64,000 nt of DNA from Psilocybe azurescens (taxonomy: Eukaryota; Basidiomycota; Agaricomycetes; Agaricales; Agrocybaceae). The notes under the pieces were generated by a model. It did no database searches and was not told the DNA's origin. It saw nothing but the letters and a program-made list of their open reading frames with translations. Each line of letters starts with the position of its first letter. The stretch's first letter is position 1. This document shows positions 46,927-59,324 of the stretch, in pieces. Where the stretch lies: assembly GCA_023853785.1 (NCBI GenBank), contig JAJIRX010000140.1, forward strand, positions 1 through 64,000, read 5' to 3'. Made by a program: the position numbers and the translations under genes.

Positions 46927-49900
46927 AGGGACTAACACGGATTAGGCAAATCCGGTTACTACCCATGCACCGTAGTAACCGGATACTATTTTAAGTATCC
47001 GTGGATATGTATAGGCAGAACCGCGGATACTACGGATAATCCGCCATATTTAGACGTAGTTTAAAGCTCCAACATCAATCAATCAAAAATCATGGTTTCT
47101 CCGCTGTCAGATAATATGAGAGTCTGCTCTGTGTTGGGCTTCCCTTCCCTTGACCCTGCATCGTTATGCCACCCTCGAAGGGTGGCCATCCAGCCATCCC
47201 TACTGCTGTCCCTGCTGCCAGAGATGGTGCCAGCAAGAGGACAAATATCTTTCCTATCCAACCTGGTCCCCAGTGACTCCTACACGGCCTGGACCACACT
47301 CTGCATCTCCTGGAGAGGAATTTCCTGAACCTTCAAGCACATCAAGTGATGAGAGTGAGAGCCAAGGTCCTAAAAAATTATTCCAATTATTGTCTCACCA
47401 ATCAAGCGGAGACATAATGCACCAGCTATTAACCGCCAAACCAATCTTCAAGTCTGGGGAATGTCTGATGATGACATTCTTGGTGTGTGGTTTAATTATT
47501 ATAATATGTAAATGAGCTAATATATTATTTATGAGATGCGGCAATTCTGTCCTGGCGTTCTCCGGTTTACGATCATTTCAATGTTTCGCTGCAGCGAAAT
47601 TTTGACAAATTTGAAACCCGTCTCAATGACGTATGTTTTCAAATGCAAAACTCATCCTGAGCACCACGCCAGTATTTTTACACAACTACGAATGAAAACT
47701 GGAGATGGTACAAGCAATCTACAGAAGAGTATGGATATTTGTCTGAAAAAGCAGGGAAAATTACGTGATAAGCCTGTTGCTGCTTCTATCCCCTACTCGC
47801 AAGCTGCTCACCGTGCTCTTATTGCTTTGCGTTGTGCCAAGGATGCTCGTCCATTCAATATAATCTTAGATGAGGATTATCTTGCTGAAATTGAGATGCT
47901 TCGACCAGGAACCAGTGTTCCACATCCAGTAACTGTTCAGCGCGATCTTCTTCACATTTATGAACAAGCAGCAATTGAAGTCACGAAATTATTTTATGGT
48001 AATTCCAAATTCTGGGTAATTTCAAATTTGTGACTGAAGTGTTTCTTAGCAAATTAATAACATTGTCTATCTTGTGCTTGATGGCTGGACCTCACCTTTG
48101 GTCTCATCATATCTTGGGTTGGTTGTAGTCTGGTTTGATCAAGGAATAATCCATTGTGCCATTCTTGAATTTATACGGTATCTTTGCACAATTTTTACAT
48201 TCGCTTTTGAATGCTGATTAAGTTGATAAAATAGGTTAACTCGAAAACATGATGGACATTATTTAGCAGCTGTGACTGCTGATTGTGTAAAACGTTTTGG
48301 CCTTGACAAAAAGTAAGCAAATAAGCAAGATAATTTTTTTCAAATTGCTCAGAACATTGTTGATAGCTGTTTGGAATTTGCATGGACAATGCTTCCAACT
48401 GCAACAAGCTTGCTCAAATTCTTCCTGAATTTCTGCCTGACTTTCCGGGTATGGATGCTCGTCTTCGGTGTTTAGCACATATATTCAATTTGATTGCAAA
48501 GGTATTAATATTTCTCTTCTCTTTTAGTTTAGAATTAATTTAAATTATATTTTGCAGATCTTCATATCATTTTTTCAAAAAGCCCAAACTCAAGAAGTCT
48601 GTGAAAGTTACTTTGGAAGGTAGTGATGATGAAGAATATATTCTTGATGAAGGGGATGGAGAAACAGAGGATCAGGATATTGCTGCAATAGAGGAGGCAG
48701 TGGTAGATGCAGAGGATGATGGTGGAGATGATGGTCAGGTGGCTCATGATAATGCCGTGGTAAGATCTTTGCGTGATATTGCAATAGAGGAAATGGGTAG
48801 GAAAGGGGTAATGATGAGTTCAGAAGAGGAAAAAATGGCACTCCAGCTTTTTCCTGCAGTAATGTTTCTATTTAAAATTGGCCTGTTGCTTTCTAATATA
48901 TTTTTTAGGTCTCTGGGCTTTGCACGCCCGGGTCCATGATAATACAACCCTCAATGAGAAATTTCAGCATCTCATTGACCAGGATCCAAATCAACAATCT
49001 AACAAGCGAGCTCTGGATAGGCATGTTGCAACCCGATGGAACACCGACTTTGATTGTCTTGCAGCTCATTTGCATTTTAAAAGTATTGTTCAGTCCCTGA
49101 CAGCAGTGTCTGAAAACAAGTTGAAGGCATATCATCTTTCTGAGAAGCAGTGGCAACTTGCAAGTGATGTACAAGAGGTCCTGAAGGTGAGTTATTTAAT
49201 GTCACTGATTTTATATATTTTAAATCACCTTGTTATATTTTTTATAGCTTTTCAAGGATGTTACACTCCTATTTTCTAAAGCTGAGGTTCCTCTTATTGT
49301 CGATGCCCTTCCTATGCTATATCGTGTGCGTGACAGCTTAGTTGCTGCTGTTGAGGACAAGCCCCAAAATATTCCAACACCTGATTCTGACTCTGATTCC
49401 GACATTTCTGATCCTGGTTCACTGGTTCAAGAAACTCCTGCAGTTATTCGGATTGCTGCACATGCTGCTGTTCTACTTATTGACAAATATATGGATCTGA
49501 CTTGGGATTGTGAAATTTATGTTATATCAATCGGTATGAGATCTTTTCTTATTCTTTCATCTACACACAGTTAATCAAATTACAGTGATGTGCCCTGACC
49601 ACAAGCTTATTTGGCTAAAAAGCGAAAAGAAATTGATGCAAAGAAGTTGAAGACCATCAAGAAACTAGTTTTAAATCGATGGCAAACAACATATGCTGTT
49701 GAGGAAGCTAATGTTCGTGCTCCAAAGCAAAGGAGAAACAAAGTAATTTTCATATATTTTTGTGCATCCTATTATTAATTAATGCTCTATTAGGACGAGT
49801 CGAAATGGGCTGCTCCAGAGAATCAAGGTACCCGAAGATCAAAAACATTAAATCAATACCCTGAGGATCACATTCAAACTTACCTTGAGGATGATCCAAT

Positions 49901-50590
49901 TCCATCAAATGTAATTGAAGAAGCTGGTGGCTACATGAAGTATTGGTTTAATGCAAGCAAGAATCGCCCACTTCTTGCTAAAATAGGACAAGACTTCTGT
50001 TCTGCACCAGGTTTTTATTCAAACTTCTATTCGAAATATTAAACTGACCATTAAACAACAGCAACATCTGTGGATGCTGAAAGAGCATTTTCGACTGGCC
50101 GTCGTCAAGTCAATCACATGCAACATAATATGAGCTCTCAAACATTCAAAGCTCGTATGGCATTGGGTTCATGGGCTAAGACCCCTATTTTCCAAAGCTC
50201 TCAGAAGTGACTGAATGGGTAAAGCTGAGGATGAGGTCAGAAGGTGAAGATTGAAAATAACTATCAGCAAGAATGTAAATTGAACCTTGTCACCTTTACT
50301 GTGTAAAAATTACAACTATTTTGGCTTATATTTTGCTATATTTAAATTTTACTGCTCTTTCTCTTTCCAATGCACCCAAATATGAGCAAAACGGACAATA
50401 ATTGGCTATAGGGGATGGAATTTAATCCATGAACTACTTTACTAACATGTCGCCAGCTGCCAAGCGCTGCTACCCCCTTGGGGCACGGGTCTTAAACGGA
50501 TTAGTGTATCCGAGCCGTATCCGAACCGTATTTGGCAAATATCTGCGGTTCGGATACGGATACTACCCGGATAGATCCGAGTTAGTCCCT
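46927..50590 (+). mobile_element. hAT transposon, near complete
   Basis: The ends are inverted: AGGGACTAACACGGAT at the left, and AGGGACTAACTCGGAT when the right end is reversed. Many CGGATA/TATCCG subterminal motifs lie at both sides. Flanking octamers are ATTTGATT (46,919-46,926) and ATTTGACA (50,591-50,598), sharing the first six bases, as expected for an aged 8-bp hAT target duplication. The length is 3,664 bp with one multi-exon transposase inside. Confidence 0.85.
47536..50210 (+). CDS. hAT-family transposase, multi-exon
   Basis: The N-terminal region resembles a BED zinc finger: YVFKCKTHPE, GDGTSNLQ, then C. The transposase core follows with VYLVLDGWTSPLVSSYLGL (about 48,065-48,120), MDNASNCNKLAQILPEF, RLRCLAHIFNLIAK (about 48,383-48,500) and an acidic insertion (about 48,600-48,740). 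Then come ALDRHVATRWNTDFDCLAAH (about 49,010-49,070) and the C-terminal dimerisation block ATSVDAERAFSTGRRQVNHM (about 50,062-50,120). Candidate catalytic residues are present: D in DGWTS, D in MDNASN and E in DAERAFS. Last exons are 49,793-50,010 and 50,062-50,210 with good splice sites. The start is uncertain; an upstream exon in 47,092-47,515 is possible. One intron-like gap with stops near 48,310-48,380 needs transcript evidence. It may still be active or only recently dead. Confidence 0.75.
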
Positions 50591-50599
50591 ATTTGACAC

Positions 50600-50760
50600 T
50601 CATGCCTACTTTGTGGCAAGATTTAAAGCTGCAGTGTTACATTTATATATTGAACTGATGTCTGAACACATAAAAAATAGTTGAAGTACTAAATGTCATA
50701 TCAAGTGGTGATGTTAGAATGAGCTACAGTGATGTATACAATATCAATAACACAAATATA
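50600..50760. other. Short AT-rich gap
   Basis: No feature is seen between the hAT element and the 3' part of the GTPase gene. Confidence 0.4.
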
Positions 50761-50769
50761 AATAAGGCA

Positions 50770-53700
50770 AAGAAATTGGCTTACAAAGAAGGTTTCCATA
50801 AATTATGTTTTCAAATTTCACAAAATCATCTTTAGATGGGCGACATTGTTTTGTTATCCAGTCATCCAGCTGCTGGGATGATAGATAGGATTTTAACAAT
50901 TGATCAACTTGTCCACATTTATCTTTCAGATAAGTCGTCCAAGCTGTCAAAAATATATGAAAATAATCATGGTCAGTAACGGAAATCCAGAATGAATATT
51001 CAAATGAGACAAGGATGGCTGGAATAAAGCAAATGAGATACAAAAACTGCATAAAAAAGCAAATATCCCAACCTGCAAAAGCATTGAGGGATCGCTCCTA
51101 TAATAATAAAATTTGATAAATAATAGAGGTTTACAATGCAAGTCCACAACCCAAACAAAATCTTACAGAGAATTGAGTGCTGATAGTTTGTTCAATTTTA
51201 GATATCTATAAAATGCAAGCAATATCAAATAATAAAATAAAATCAAGCATTGAATCAGATATAAAGTAAACCCAACTTACTAACTAAATAAAGGATGATA
51301 TTATAAATATAAACAACAACAAATGGTTCACAAAAAAACTTACATGCTAATTAAAAATCAAGGAAGAAAATATCAGAAACCACAATCAACTGCAATTAAT
51401 TTGTGCAACTTACACGCTGAATATCAATTGAGGCAGAACATTTCAGCAATTGAAATCAATCACAAACAGTGCACACTACTTACGCGCTGAATATCAATTG
51501 AGGCAGAATGTATTAGCAATTGAAATCAATCACAAACAGTGCACACAACTTACAAGCTGATTATTAATTGAGGCAGAACATATAAGCAATTTAAATCAAT
51601 CACAAACAGTGCACACGACTTACATCCTGAATATCAATTGAGGCAGAACATATTAGCAATTGAATCAATCACAAACAGTGCACATAACTTACAATCTAAA
51701 TATCAATTGAGGCAGAACATATTAGCAATTGAAATCAATCACAAACAGTGCACACAACTTACATGCTGAATACCAATTGAGGCAAAATATATTAGCAATT
51801 GAAATCAATCACAAACAGCACACACAACTTACATCCTGAATATCAATTGAGGCAGAACATATTAGCAATTAAATCAATCACAAACAGTGCACACTACTTA
51901 CACGCTGAATATCAATTAAGGCAGAATGTGTTAGCAATTGAAATCAATCACAAACAGTGCACACAACTTACATGCTGAATACCAATTGAGGCAAAACATA
52001 TTAGCAATTGAAATCAATCACAAACAGTGCACAACAACTTACATCCTGAATATCAATTGAGGCAGAACATATTAGAAATTAAATCAATCACAAACAGTGC
52101 ACATAACTTACAATCTAAATATCAATTGAGGCAGAACATATTAGCAATTGAAATCAATTGCAAACAGTGCACACAACTTACATGCTGGATATCAATTGAG
52201 GCAGAATATATTAGAAATTGAAATCAATCACAAACAGTGCACACAACTTACATCCTGAATATCAATTGAGGCAGAACATATTAGCAATTAAATCAATCAC
52301 AAACAGTGCACACAACTTACATGCTGAATATCAATTGAGGCAGAACATATTAGCAATTGAAATCAATCACAAACAGTGCACAACTTACATGCTGAATATC
52401 AATTGAGGCAGAACATATGAGCAATTGAAATCAATCACAAACAGCACACACAACTTACATACTGAATATCAATTGAGGCAGAACATATTAGCAATTGAAA
52501 TCAATCACAAACAATGCACACAACTTACATACTGAATATCAAGTGAGGCAGAACATATTAGCAATTGAAATCAATCACAAACAGTGCACACAACTTACAT
52601 TCTGAATAAGAATTGAGGTAGAACATATTAGCAATTGAAATCAATCACAAACAGTGCACACAATTTACAAGCTGAATATCAATTGAGGCAGAATGTGTTA
52701 GCAATTGAAGTCAATCACAAACAGTGCACACAACTTACAATCTGAATATCAATTAAGGCAGAACATATTAGCAATTGAAATCAATCACAAACAGTGCACA
52801 CAACTTACATACTGAATATCAATTGAGGCAGAACATATTAGCAATTGAAATTAATCACAAACAGTGCACACAACTTACACGCTGAATATCAATTGAGACA
52901 GAACATATTAGCAACTGAAATTAATCGCAAACAGTGCACACAACTTACACGCTGAATATCAATTGAGGCAGAATATATTAGCAATTGAAATCGATCACAA
53001 ACAGTGCACACAACTTACATGCTGAATATCAATTGAGGCAGAATGTGTTAGCAATTGAAATTAATCACAAACAGTGCACACAACTTACAGCCTGAATATC
53101 AATTGAGGCAGAATGTATTAGCAATTGAAATCAATCACAAACAGTGCACACAACTTACAGCCTGAATATCAATTGAGGCAAAATATATTAGCAATTGAAA
53201 TCAATCACAAACAATGCACACAACTTACATGCTGAATATCAATTGAGGTGGAACATATTAGCAATTGAAATCAATCACAAACAGTGCACACAACTTACAG
53301 CCTGAATATCAATTGAGGCAGAATGTATTAGCAATTGAAATCAATCACAAACAGTGCACACAACTTACATGCTGAATAAGTTTGAGGCAGAACATATTAG
53401 CAATTAAAATCCATCACAAACAGTGTATACAACTTACATTCTGAACATAAATTGATGCAGAAATTTTAGCAACTGCAATTGAGAACTAAATCCTATCTCT
53501 GCTACTTAAATTCTCACCCCATAGTTCTTATATAATGCATTTAGTATATTATTCAAAGTTCTAAACTTTATACTCACATCCTATTTATTTATTAGTGTAA
53601 TCTTTGAAGACAACCAAATAATAAGTAATTACATCCTAATTTGGTGTCAGCATTTTTTATATATAGTGAAGCAGCATATTCACATACATAAATGAAATGT

Positions 53701-54921
53701 GGAAACCATGCTATGGTATGCAATATCAAACTACTCTTTATATAAATTAAAGACTTGAATCATTAACACACATTAACCAACATACCATATTTGTTATATT
53801 TTCATATGGTGTGCTAAAGAACATAATAAGCAAAATAAACATAGAACAAGCTAATAACATACTGTTGTATTGCATATTCAATGCATATTTTTAAATTATT
53901 CTGTTGTACAGTAACAAACAGCATTTTGAGAGCAAGATCGTCAATTGATGCAGCTGTTTGTTTTATGAGCTCTCCAATTTGTTTTTGATGATCAATATCA
54001 CTCTTATCAAGCTCTATTCATTGCATTAAGTCTCCATGTCAATTTGGTGAATCATAAATAACTTACCCTGAAGCCGAACATAAGCACATGGAGAAAATTG
54101 ATAGTTTCTGAGTGGTTGTTCAAACTTCTGCTGTAAAGTTTCCAAAGCATGCATGGTATTCTGCTCTTGGGTATAGTTTCTGTTCCAAACTTGGCTGATG
54201 AGATCATCAAATTTCATGAAGATTGCCACAACTGGCACTGGTTTTGTGTCAGTTCTCATTACTATTGAAATGTATATTATAAACTTACCATTCCATTTGC
54301 GATTTTCATTGAAAAATTTAACTTCCAAATCCAATAAAGGGCGTGATACATCAGGCTCAAAGCAAAACCTACACCCATTGTGATTTCAGATGCTTCCAAT
54401 AAAAAAATAACAAAAAAACAGTAAACACATACCATATGATATGAATTTGATCATCAACTCCATGGGCCTTTGAACACTCTTCAATGAAATCCATCACAGC
54501 CTTTAGTTCCTCCTCACCCCCTGCCTCAAAACCAGCCGAGTCATGGAAAATAAACTTTGGGTTACTCTTAAATGTGAATGCTCGGTGTATATCATGCGTT
54601 CCACGCTACAATGTCACAAAGTCAGTTGTTTTATCTGTGGGACATGCAGAGATTACGGAGGAGTACTACCCTCGAAGTTGGTACAAGCTGTTGGAAACAA
54701 TAAGTATCTGACTTCTGGCGCATGGCAGAGCAACTCACAAGATCTTTACTGTCGTCATAAATGGACGGCTCCTCTGTCGTGTTACATACCCGTTTTAACA
54801 GAGTTGTTTTGCCAGCGTTTGCCCTTCCGATGACAAGAATCCGGAAATGATTGTATTTGGCTCGGAGTTCAGCAGCCTCAACAGAACTCATTGCCACCGC
54901 AGTCGACGACCCATGACTCAT
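50770..54921 (-). CDS. Small GTPase-like protein (GRANAGKTT family) with giant intron-like array
   Basis: Minus-strand exons 54921-54739, 54687-54670, 54605-54433, 54368-54289, 54237-54067 and 54013-53863 join cleanly (GTGAGT, GTAGTA, GTATGT, GTAAGT, GTAAGT, then GTATGT at 53,862). They encode YNHFRILVIGRANAGKTTLL (G1/P-loop), NPKFIFHDSAGFEAGGEEEL (G3, DxxG), PVVAIFMKFDDLISQVWN (G4 position, MKFD where relatives have TKFD) and IDDLALKMLFVTVQQNNLKI. This is the expanded mushroom P-loop GTPase family of unknown role. After 53,863 the gene meets the 30-unit array. Beyond it, plausible exons encode ISKIEQTISTQFS (about 51,200-51,160), ERSLNAFA (about 51,095) and WTTYLKDKCGQVDQLLKSYL, ending near 50,770. 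A second possible start with NRQNPAKESKVKALGNRFKK lies upstream at about 55,070, in another frame. Confidence 0.75.
51408..53450 (-). repeat. 30-copy 70-bp tandem array of intron-like units
   Basis: Units begin at 51,408 and repeat every 68-71 bp to about 53,440. On the minus strand each reads GTAAGT, about 33 nt, a CTAAT-type branch site, a pyrimidine-leaning stretch, ATTCAG, then three variable bases before the next GTAAGT. Donor-to-acceptor length is 67 nt, the normal intron size in this window. The donor is intact in 29 of 30 units (one is GTAAAT). AG is kept in all (two are TTTAG). The spacer triplet varies (CAT, CGT, GAT, ATT, TAT, GCT, CTT, AAT, CGC). CG dinucleotides are almost absent apart from those in a few spacers. 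Confidence 0.9.
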
Positions 54922-55149
54922 GGCTAGGAGGTTGCAGTCGGCGATCCATGACCCACGGCTACGGAGCTCACAGTCCGACGTGATCCAAATCCTATGGATT
55001 TCTTGAATCGATTCCCCAATGCTTTAACTTTCGACTCTTTAGCAGGATTTTGACGATTAGAAGACATCTCGATGATGAGGGTAACGAGACAACAGTCCGG
55101 TTGGGAAGCGCAGAGGGACGATGTCGTCGGTCGACTTCTCATCCCACGC

Positions 55150-58100
55150 ACTGCTGGTCAGCTGGGGACTGGGTGCAAACCGGGCTATAAACGGTTGGCT
55201 GGGACTCATTAAGGAAGCTGCATCTCATGACCAATTGAGCGGCTGGGCAAGTGCCAGGGCTTCCTTTCCAAATTTACTGCCAACGTCTCATCTCGCTGCA
55301 TACCTCGTTACATATGAACTACAAGTCTGGTCCCAATAGAGCCATAGCTCCCTTTAGACGCACTCAAAAGAATGCAGAAGATGGCGCACAGCTCTCAACC
55401 GGTCGGTCATTACCACACAAACCCTAGGTGATGACGAGTCCTGAGGTCAAAATGAACACCAGATACCTGTCGTCATTCATCAATTTGTTTTCTCCCATGG
55501 ATATGATCGAGTTCTATCAAGAACTGAGATCTATTCTTATCGTCTCTGTGTTTTGTTCGATACACAGCATCATCCAATTGAGAATAAATCTCGATTACCA
55601 GGGTATTTTGATTCATAGTGAGCACCATGATAGTCAATGGGCGCGCAGCCGTATTTCATCACAAGGAATGGCACACCGAGGGCATAATGTATGGTATAGA
55701 TATGCTACAAATGAATATAACGCTTCGCAGTCCATAATAACACCTGGAAGATTGCATGTATATGATATCTTTCTAACGTAGCTAGCGTTGAGAACGTGGT
55801 GAAACAGTCATGGTGTATCTCTAACGTGTATAATAGGAGCGCAGGGAAGTCGTTTTTATAATATCGAAGTGCTGAACAATGAACCCTGGGCCGGTTATTT
55901 TGGTTTGTAAGGTGACATACTCTGATGCTATACTTGTTTCATCCTTCCAATAGTTCTGTGCTAGTCCTGTCCACCCTTCTAGATGAATACTGTCGGTCCG
56001 AAAACGACTATTTGGAGTTTCAAATACAGGCGTTGGGTGGGATTCCATTACCTCTTGTTATACATAATGCATGACCTCTTACATTCTTTATTTTTTCCGT
56101 CGTTAACGACTTGTGTGAGAAAAGAAGATCCGAGGCCTTGTGTTGAACGACCTTGCGATAAGACACAATCAAATCCAGAGTCATTATATTTATGGGCCAC
56201 TGTCATATCACCGCTCTCTCTTCTTTCCGTCCTTTCGGCAATTCGCTATATAACCCTTCCCAATCTTATCCACCGCTGCTGCGTTCCCTCATATTGGCCG
56301 TTGATGTCGGGAATCTTTGTTAATAATGTTCAGTTGCAGCTGGGAGTAACGGAAAACGCAGAAGCGAAGGTTAACGTGGGATGCAAGGCTTCCAGTGTCA
56401 ATGTGAGTGTTGTTTAACAATATATCCTGAAGGCACCGCCTTTTTTAATTTATCATCTTGCTTTTTCCGTAGCCACCGCGCTTTAGATCTACCTTTGTAT
56501 ACGCATTTGGCTGCATTCCATCGACCTGACGAAGCCAAATAACGAACCTTTGTCAACAACCCTCCATGTCCCAGTGGCTTATAATGATGGTTGCGGATCA
56601 GGTAAGCGTGTAATCTGTATAAAATGCGTGCTATCTTACCGATTTTTGCATATTTGCATGAACTACCCATCTCAGAAATGTCTTGGACTATAGTTTCAAC
56701 CACGAGCGCTGCCGCCGCCTACCTAGCACCAACTGGCTTTTCTCTCTGTAGAGATTCCTCCACGAATACACTACCAACCCCTGCGTCTCAATAAGAGCAC
56801 ATGATGGGCTATAAACCCTTGTTGAGCCTTTCTATAAACTGTCTGAGGCGTGTATTTGCTGTATAGATCTTATTTTATGAGATAGCTCATGTCCTGCACA
56901 TACATCACGGGAATACTCACAGGCCCGCAGCGGGTGGAGCAATCTGAGAGTGATAGATGTACATTGCTCGTGATTGTGTGCGTGTGCAGGCTCGGACCGG
57001 GGTCAACTCACGAACCGATATCATTCCAAACCCCTCAGTTGATTTCTCTGTCCGTCCGAAACGTTCATCACCCTCGCGAGTCGAACCTGATACTGAGTAT
57101 GAGTGCGAGCCAGGCCACTCCTCCGACTCCCATTGCAGGCCAGAGCCGATACGACGACCCAACCCCGGGGACACAAGAGTCTGACAACCATCTCCCGGTC
57201 CTGTTTTGACTTTTGTACCCTGCTTCGCCACGCTTGACGACTTGATGTCCGGTTTATCATCCGTCGTAGCCTACAGCATAATACTGTAGCCCCTGCACGT
57301 ACGATCCGTAAGTCACTGTGCATTATTATTCGCATCCTCATCCTCGTTCCCATTACATTCCCATTCTCATCTTACTCCCATGATCATTCGTCCTCACCGT
57401 GCATATGCATAAATTTACGCATATACCCCCTAATAATCATCGACATCCAACCCGCATCCACTTCTTCCCAACGCCGACGTTTTCTTGTTCCCTTCCTTTC
57501 CCTTCTGCTCTTTGGCTACCCGCATTCATACCCACTGACGTACTTCCAAGGTACAACCATGGAAAGCTCCGGGATCGCATAGCGGTGGGCCAATCTGCCC
57601 TCTATGAGAAACAGTCACAGACACAACATCGAAGACAGTTTACTCGGGTGGTAGACGGTCAGGGTCCGGGTCGCGATCAGGGGAGATTGCGGGTGTGGGT
57701 GTGGGTGGCGTAGAGCTCGATGGAAAATGTGGATGCAGTAGGGTAGAAGCTGAGAGAGGGAGAGGAAGGGGAGAGGGCGGGTGATATGGAGAGGGCGCGG
57801 GCAGGAGTGTTGTACATCCGCCCGTGGGATACGAAGGCGCGTGCGAGGTCCATCCTAAAAGAGGGGAATGATGAAGAGCGACGAAAGGTGGCTCAATTTT
57901 CTGTGAGCATGCATTTCTCTCCCACCCTCCAATGATCCACATCTCGCTAGTAACTGACGTTTTAACTTTCAAGCTCTTTTCCCTTGTCAATTTGCAATTT
58001 TCTACCGATCTATGTGTGTTCTCAAATACATCGACCGTCTGAACAAAAGCGCCTGTCGACACGACACTCAGATGTCGGATATCTTACGGACACTCATCCT

Positions 58101-58740
58101 CTAAGAGTATATCTATCCACACTTCCTTTCAGTCCTATCCCTACTTTCCTTTATTCGTGTTCTGCGCAGCTGCATTACGCCGTCTTAACGCGAACCATCG
58201 AAAGCCCGCCACCGGTAGACGGATCCCGTTCTGTTATACAGACATTCTACAGTCGCGCGATGCTATGACGTTCTTGGGGTCTGAACAGAATCCACGCATT
58301 GGTCGTCTTAGCTGCTCTTCGTATGCTCGAAACCAACCGAGTCACTGAGACCGTAGGTTCGGGATAGGCGTTGGCTCCAATAAGCTGACTGCTTTCATTG
58401 TTTGATTCACATATATGCGACCATACGTTGATTTCCATACAGCACGAACCTCGAATCGGTGATCACCATTCAGATCGAAGGCTGCTTGTTGAAGGTTGAA
58501 GGCTGAAGGCCGATGCTCCCGGCCTTCTTCTCTTCTTCTCTTTAGACTTGTCTCAAGGTTACTCGTATGCCACGCACGGGTTGGCGGGCTTGGGAAATGG
58601 AGATACGCCGGAGTTCATCTCCGACACGCTAGGAGCAGGTCTGTCGTGGATGTTCATACTCGATGAGTTTCTATTCTATTACACGCTTATTGTATCAGAG
58701 GGTCTACTAGTCTGTGGTTAATGAAGACATTACTGTATAT
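55150..58740. other. Intergenic region without supported gene
   Basis: Frames of 60-145 codons occur on both strands (for example 55,983-56,417 + and 56,398-56,703 -, the latter ending GYIVKQHSH). None has a recognisable domain or clean splice partner. Pyrimidine- and purine-rich low-complexity DNA lies at 57,720-57,810. Confidence 0.35.
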
Positions 58741-58764
58741 GATACTTCTTTATCATTATGTCTC

Positions 58765-59324
58765 TACGTTCTTCACAGATATGGAGGTGCTTTAATATGT
58801 GGAGAAGTTCATGTTGGGTCCCGCTGCTAGTTTTGTTGCGGAACTTGGTGAGGATCGGAGAGCGATATTCCGCATTCACATTCCTATTAATTGCTTTTCA
58901 TGCTGTTATAGGTCTCTTAGGTGCTGTGATGGTTCTAACAGGGCCGTTTACCAATACATCCACCGATCCGACCTTCAACCTCTTCAATCGCATCGAAAGT
59001 GGTCTGACATTCATCTCGCTAGGCGTTGCTGTGTCTTCCACATTTCTCATTGGATGCAGATTGAATTCCTCTAGAGTCTCCAGCATACGCATAACACCAT
59101 CCGGCCTGCAAGGAATATTCAAGCATATGGTAATGTCAGTGGTAGATTTGGCCGTGGCGTACCCGCTCGCACTTCTGCTGTATGCCATCTCCATAATGAT
59201 TCTGTCATTCAGCGTGATAAGGTCTCCCTGCACAAAATTTCAGTATTATATCATGTCCGTACTGATAATTGTTGCGGTTCGTAGCTCGGTATGTCTTTTT
59301 GATGATTATATTTGTGTGACCTAG
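58765..59324 (+). pseudogene. Multi-pass membrane protein exon, 5' end missing
   Basis: After an acceptor-like CTTCACAG the frame reads IWRCFNMWRSSCWVPLLVLL, FTFLLIAFHAVIGLLGAVMV, GLTFISLGVAVSSTFLIGCR, a linker, VDLAVAYPLALLLYAISIMI and YYIMSVLIIVAVRSSVCLF, ending at 59,324. Five hydrophobic spans and the opening RCF.MW motif resemble a large mushroom family of seven-span membrane proteins, in which an aromatic RC..VW motif follows the third span. No upstream exons with the first two or three spans were found before 58,758, so the gene is probably truncated. Function is unknown. Confidence 0.5.

Noticed and set aside
52027..52406. Open frames through the 70-bp array (QLRQNILAIE-type repeats)
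   Set aside because: They run on the strand opposite to the host gene and are produced by the repeat period; no start context or neighbouring exon supports them.
51408..53450. CRISPR-like array
   Set aside because: The regular 70-bp spacing recalls an array, but the unit is one continuous repeat with a 3-nt variable part, not repeats with long unique spacers, and the DNA is fungal.
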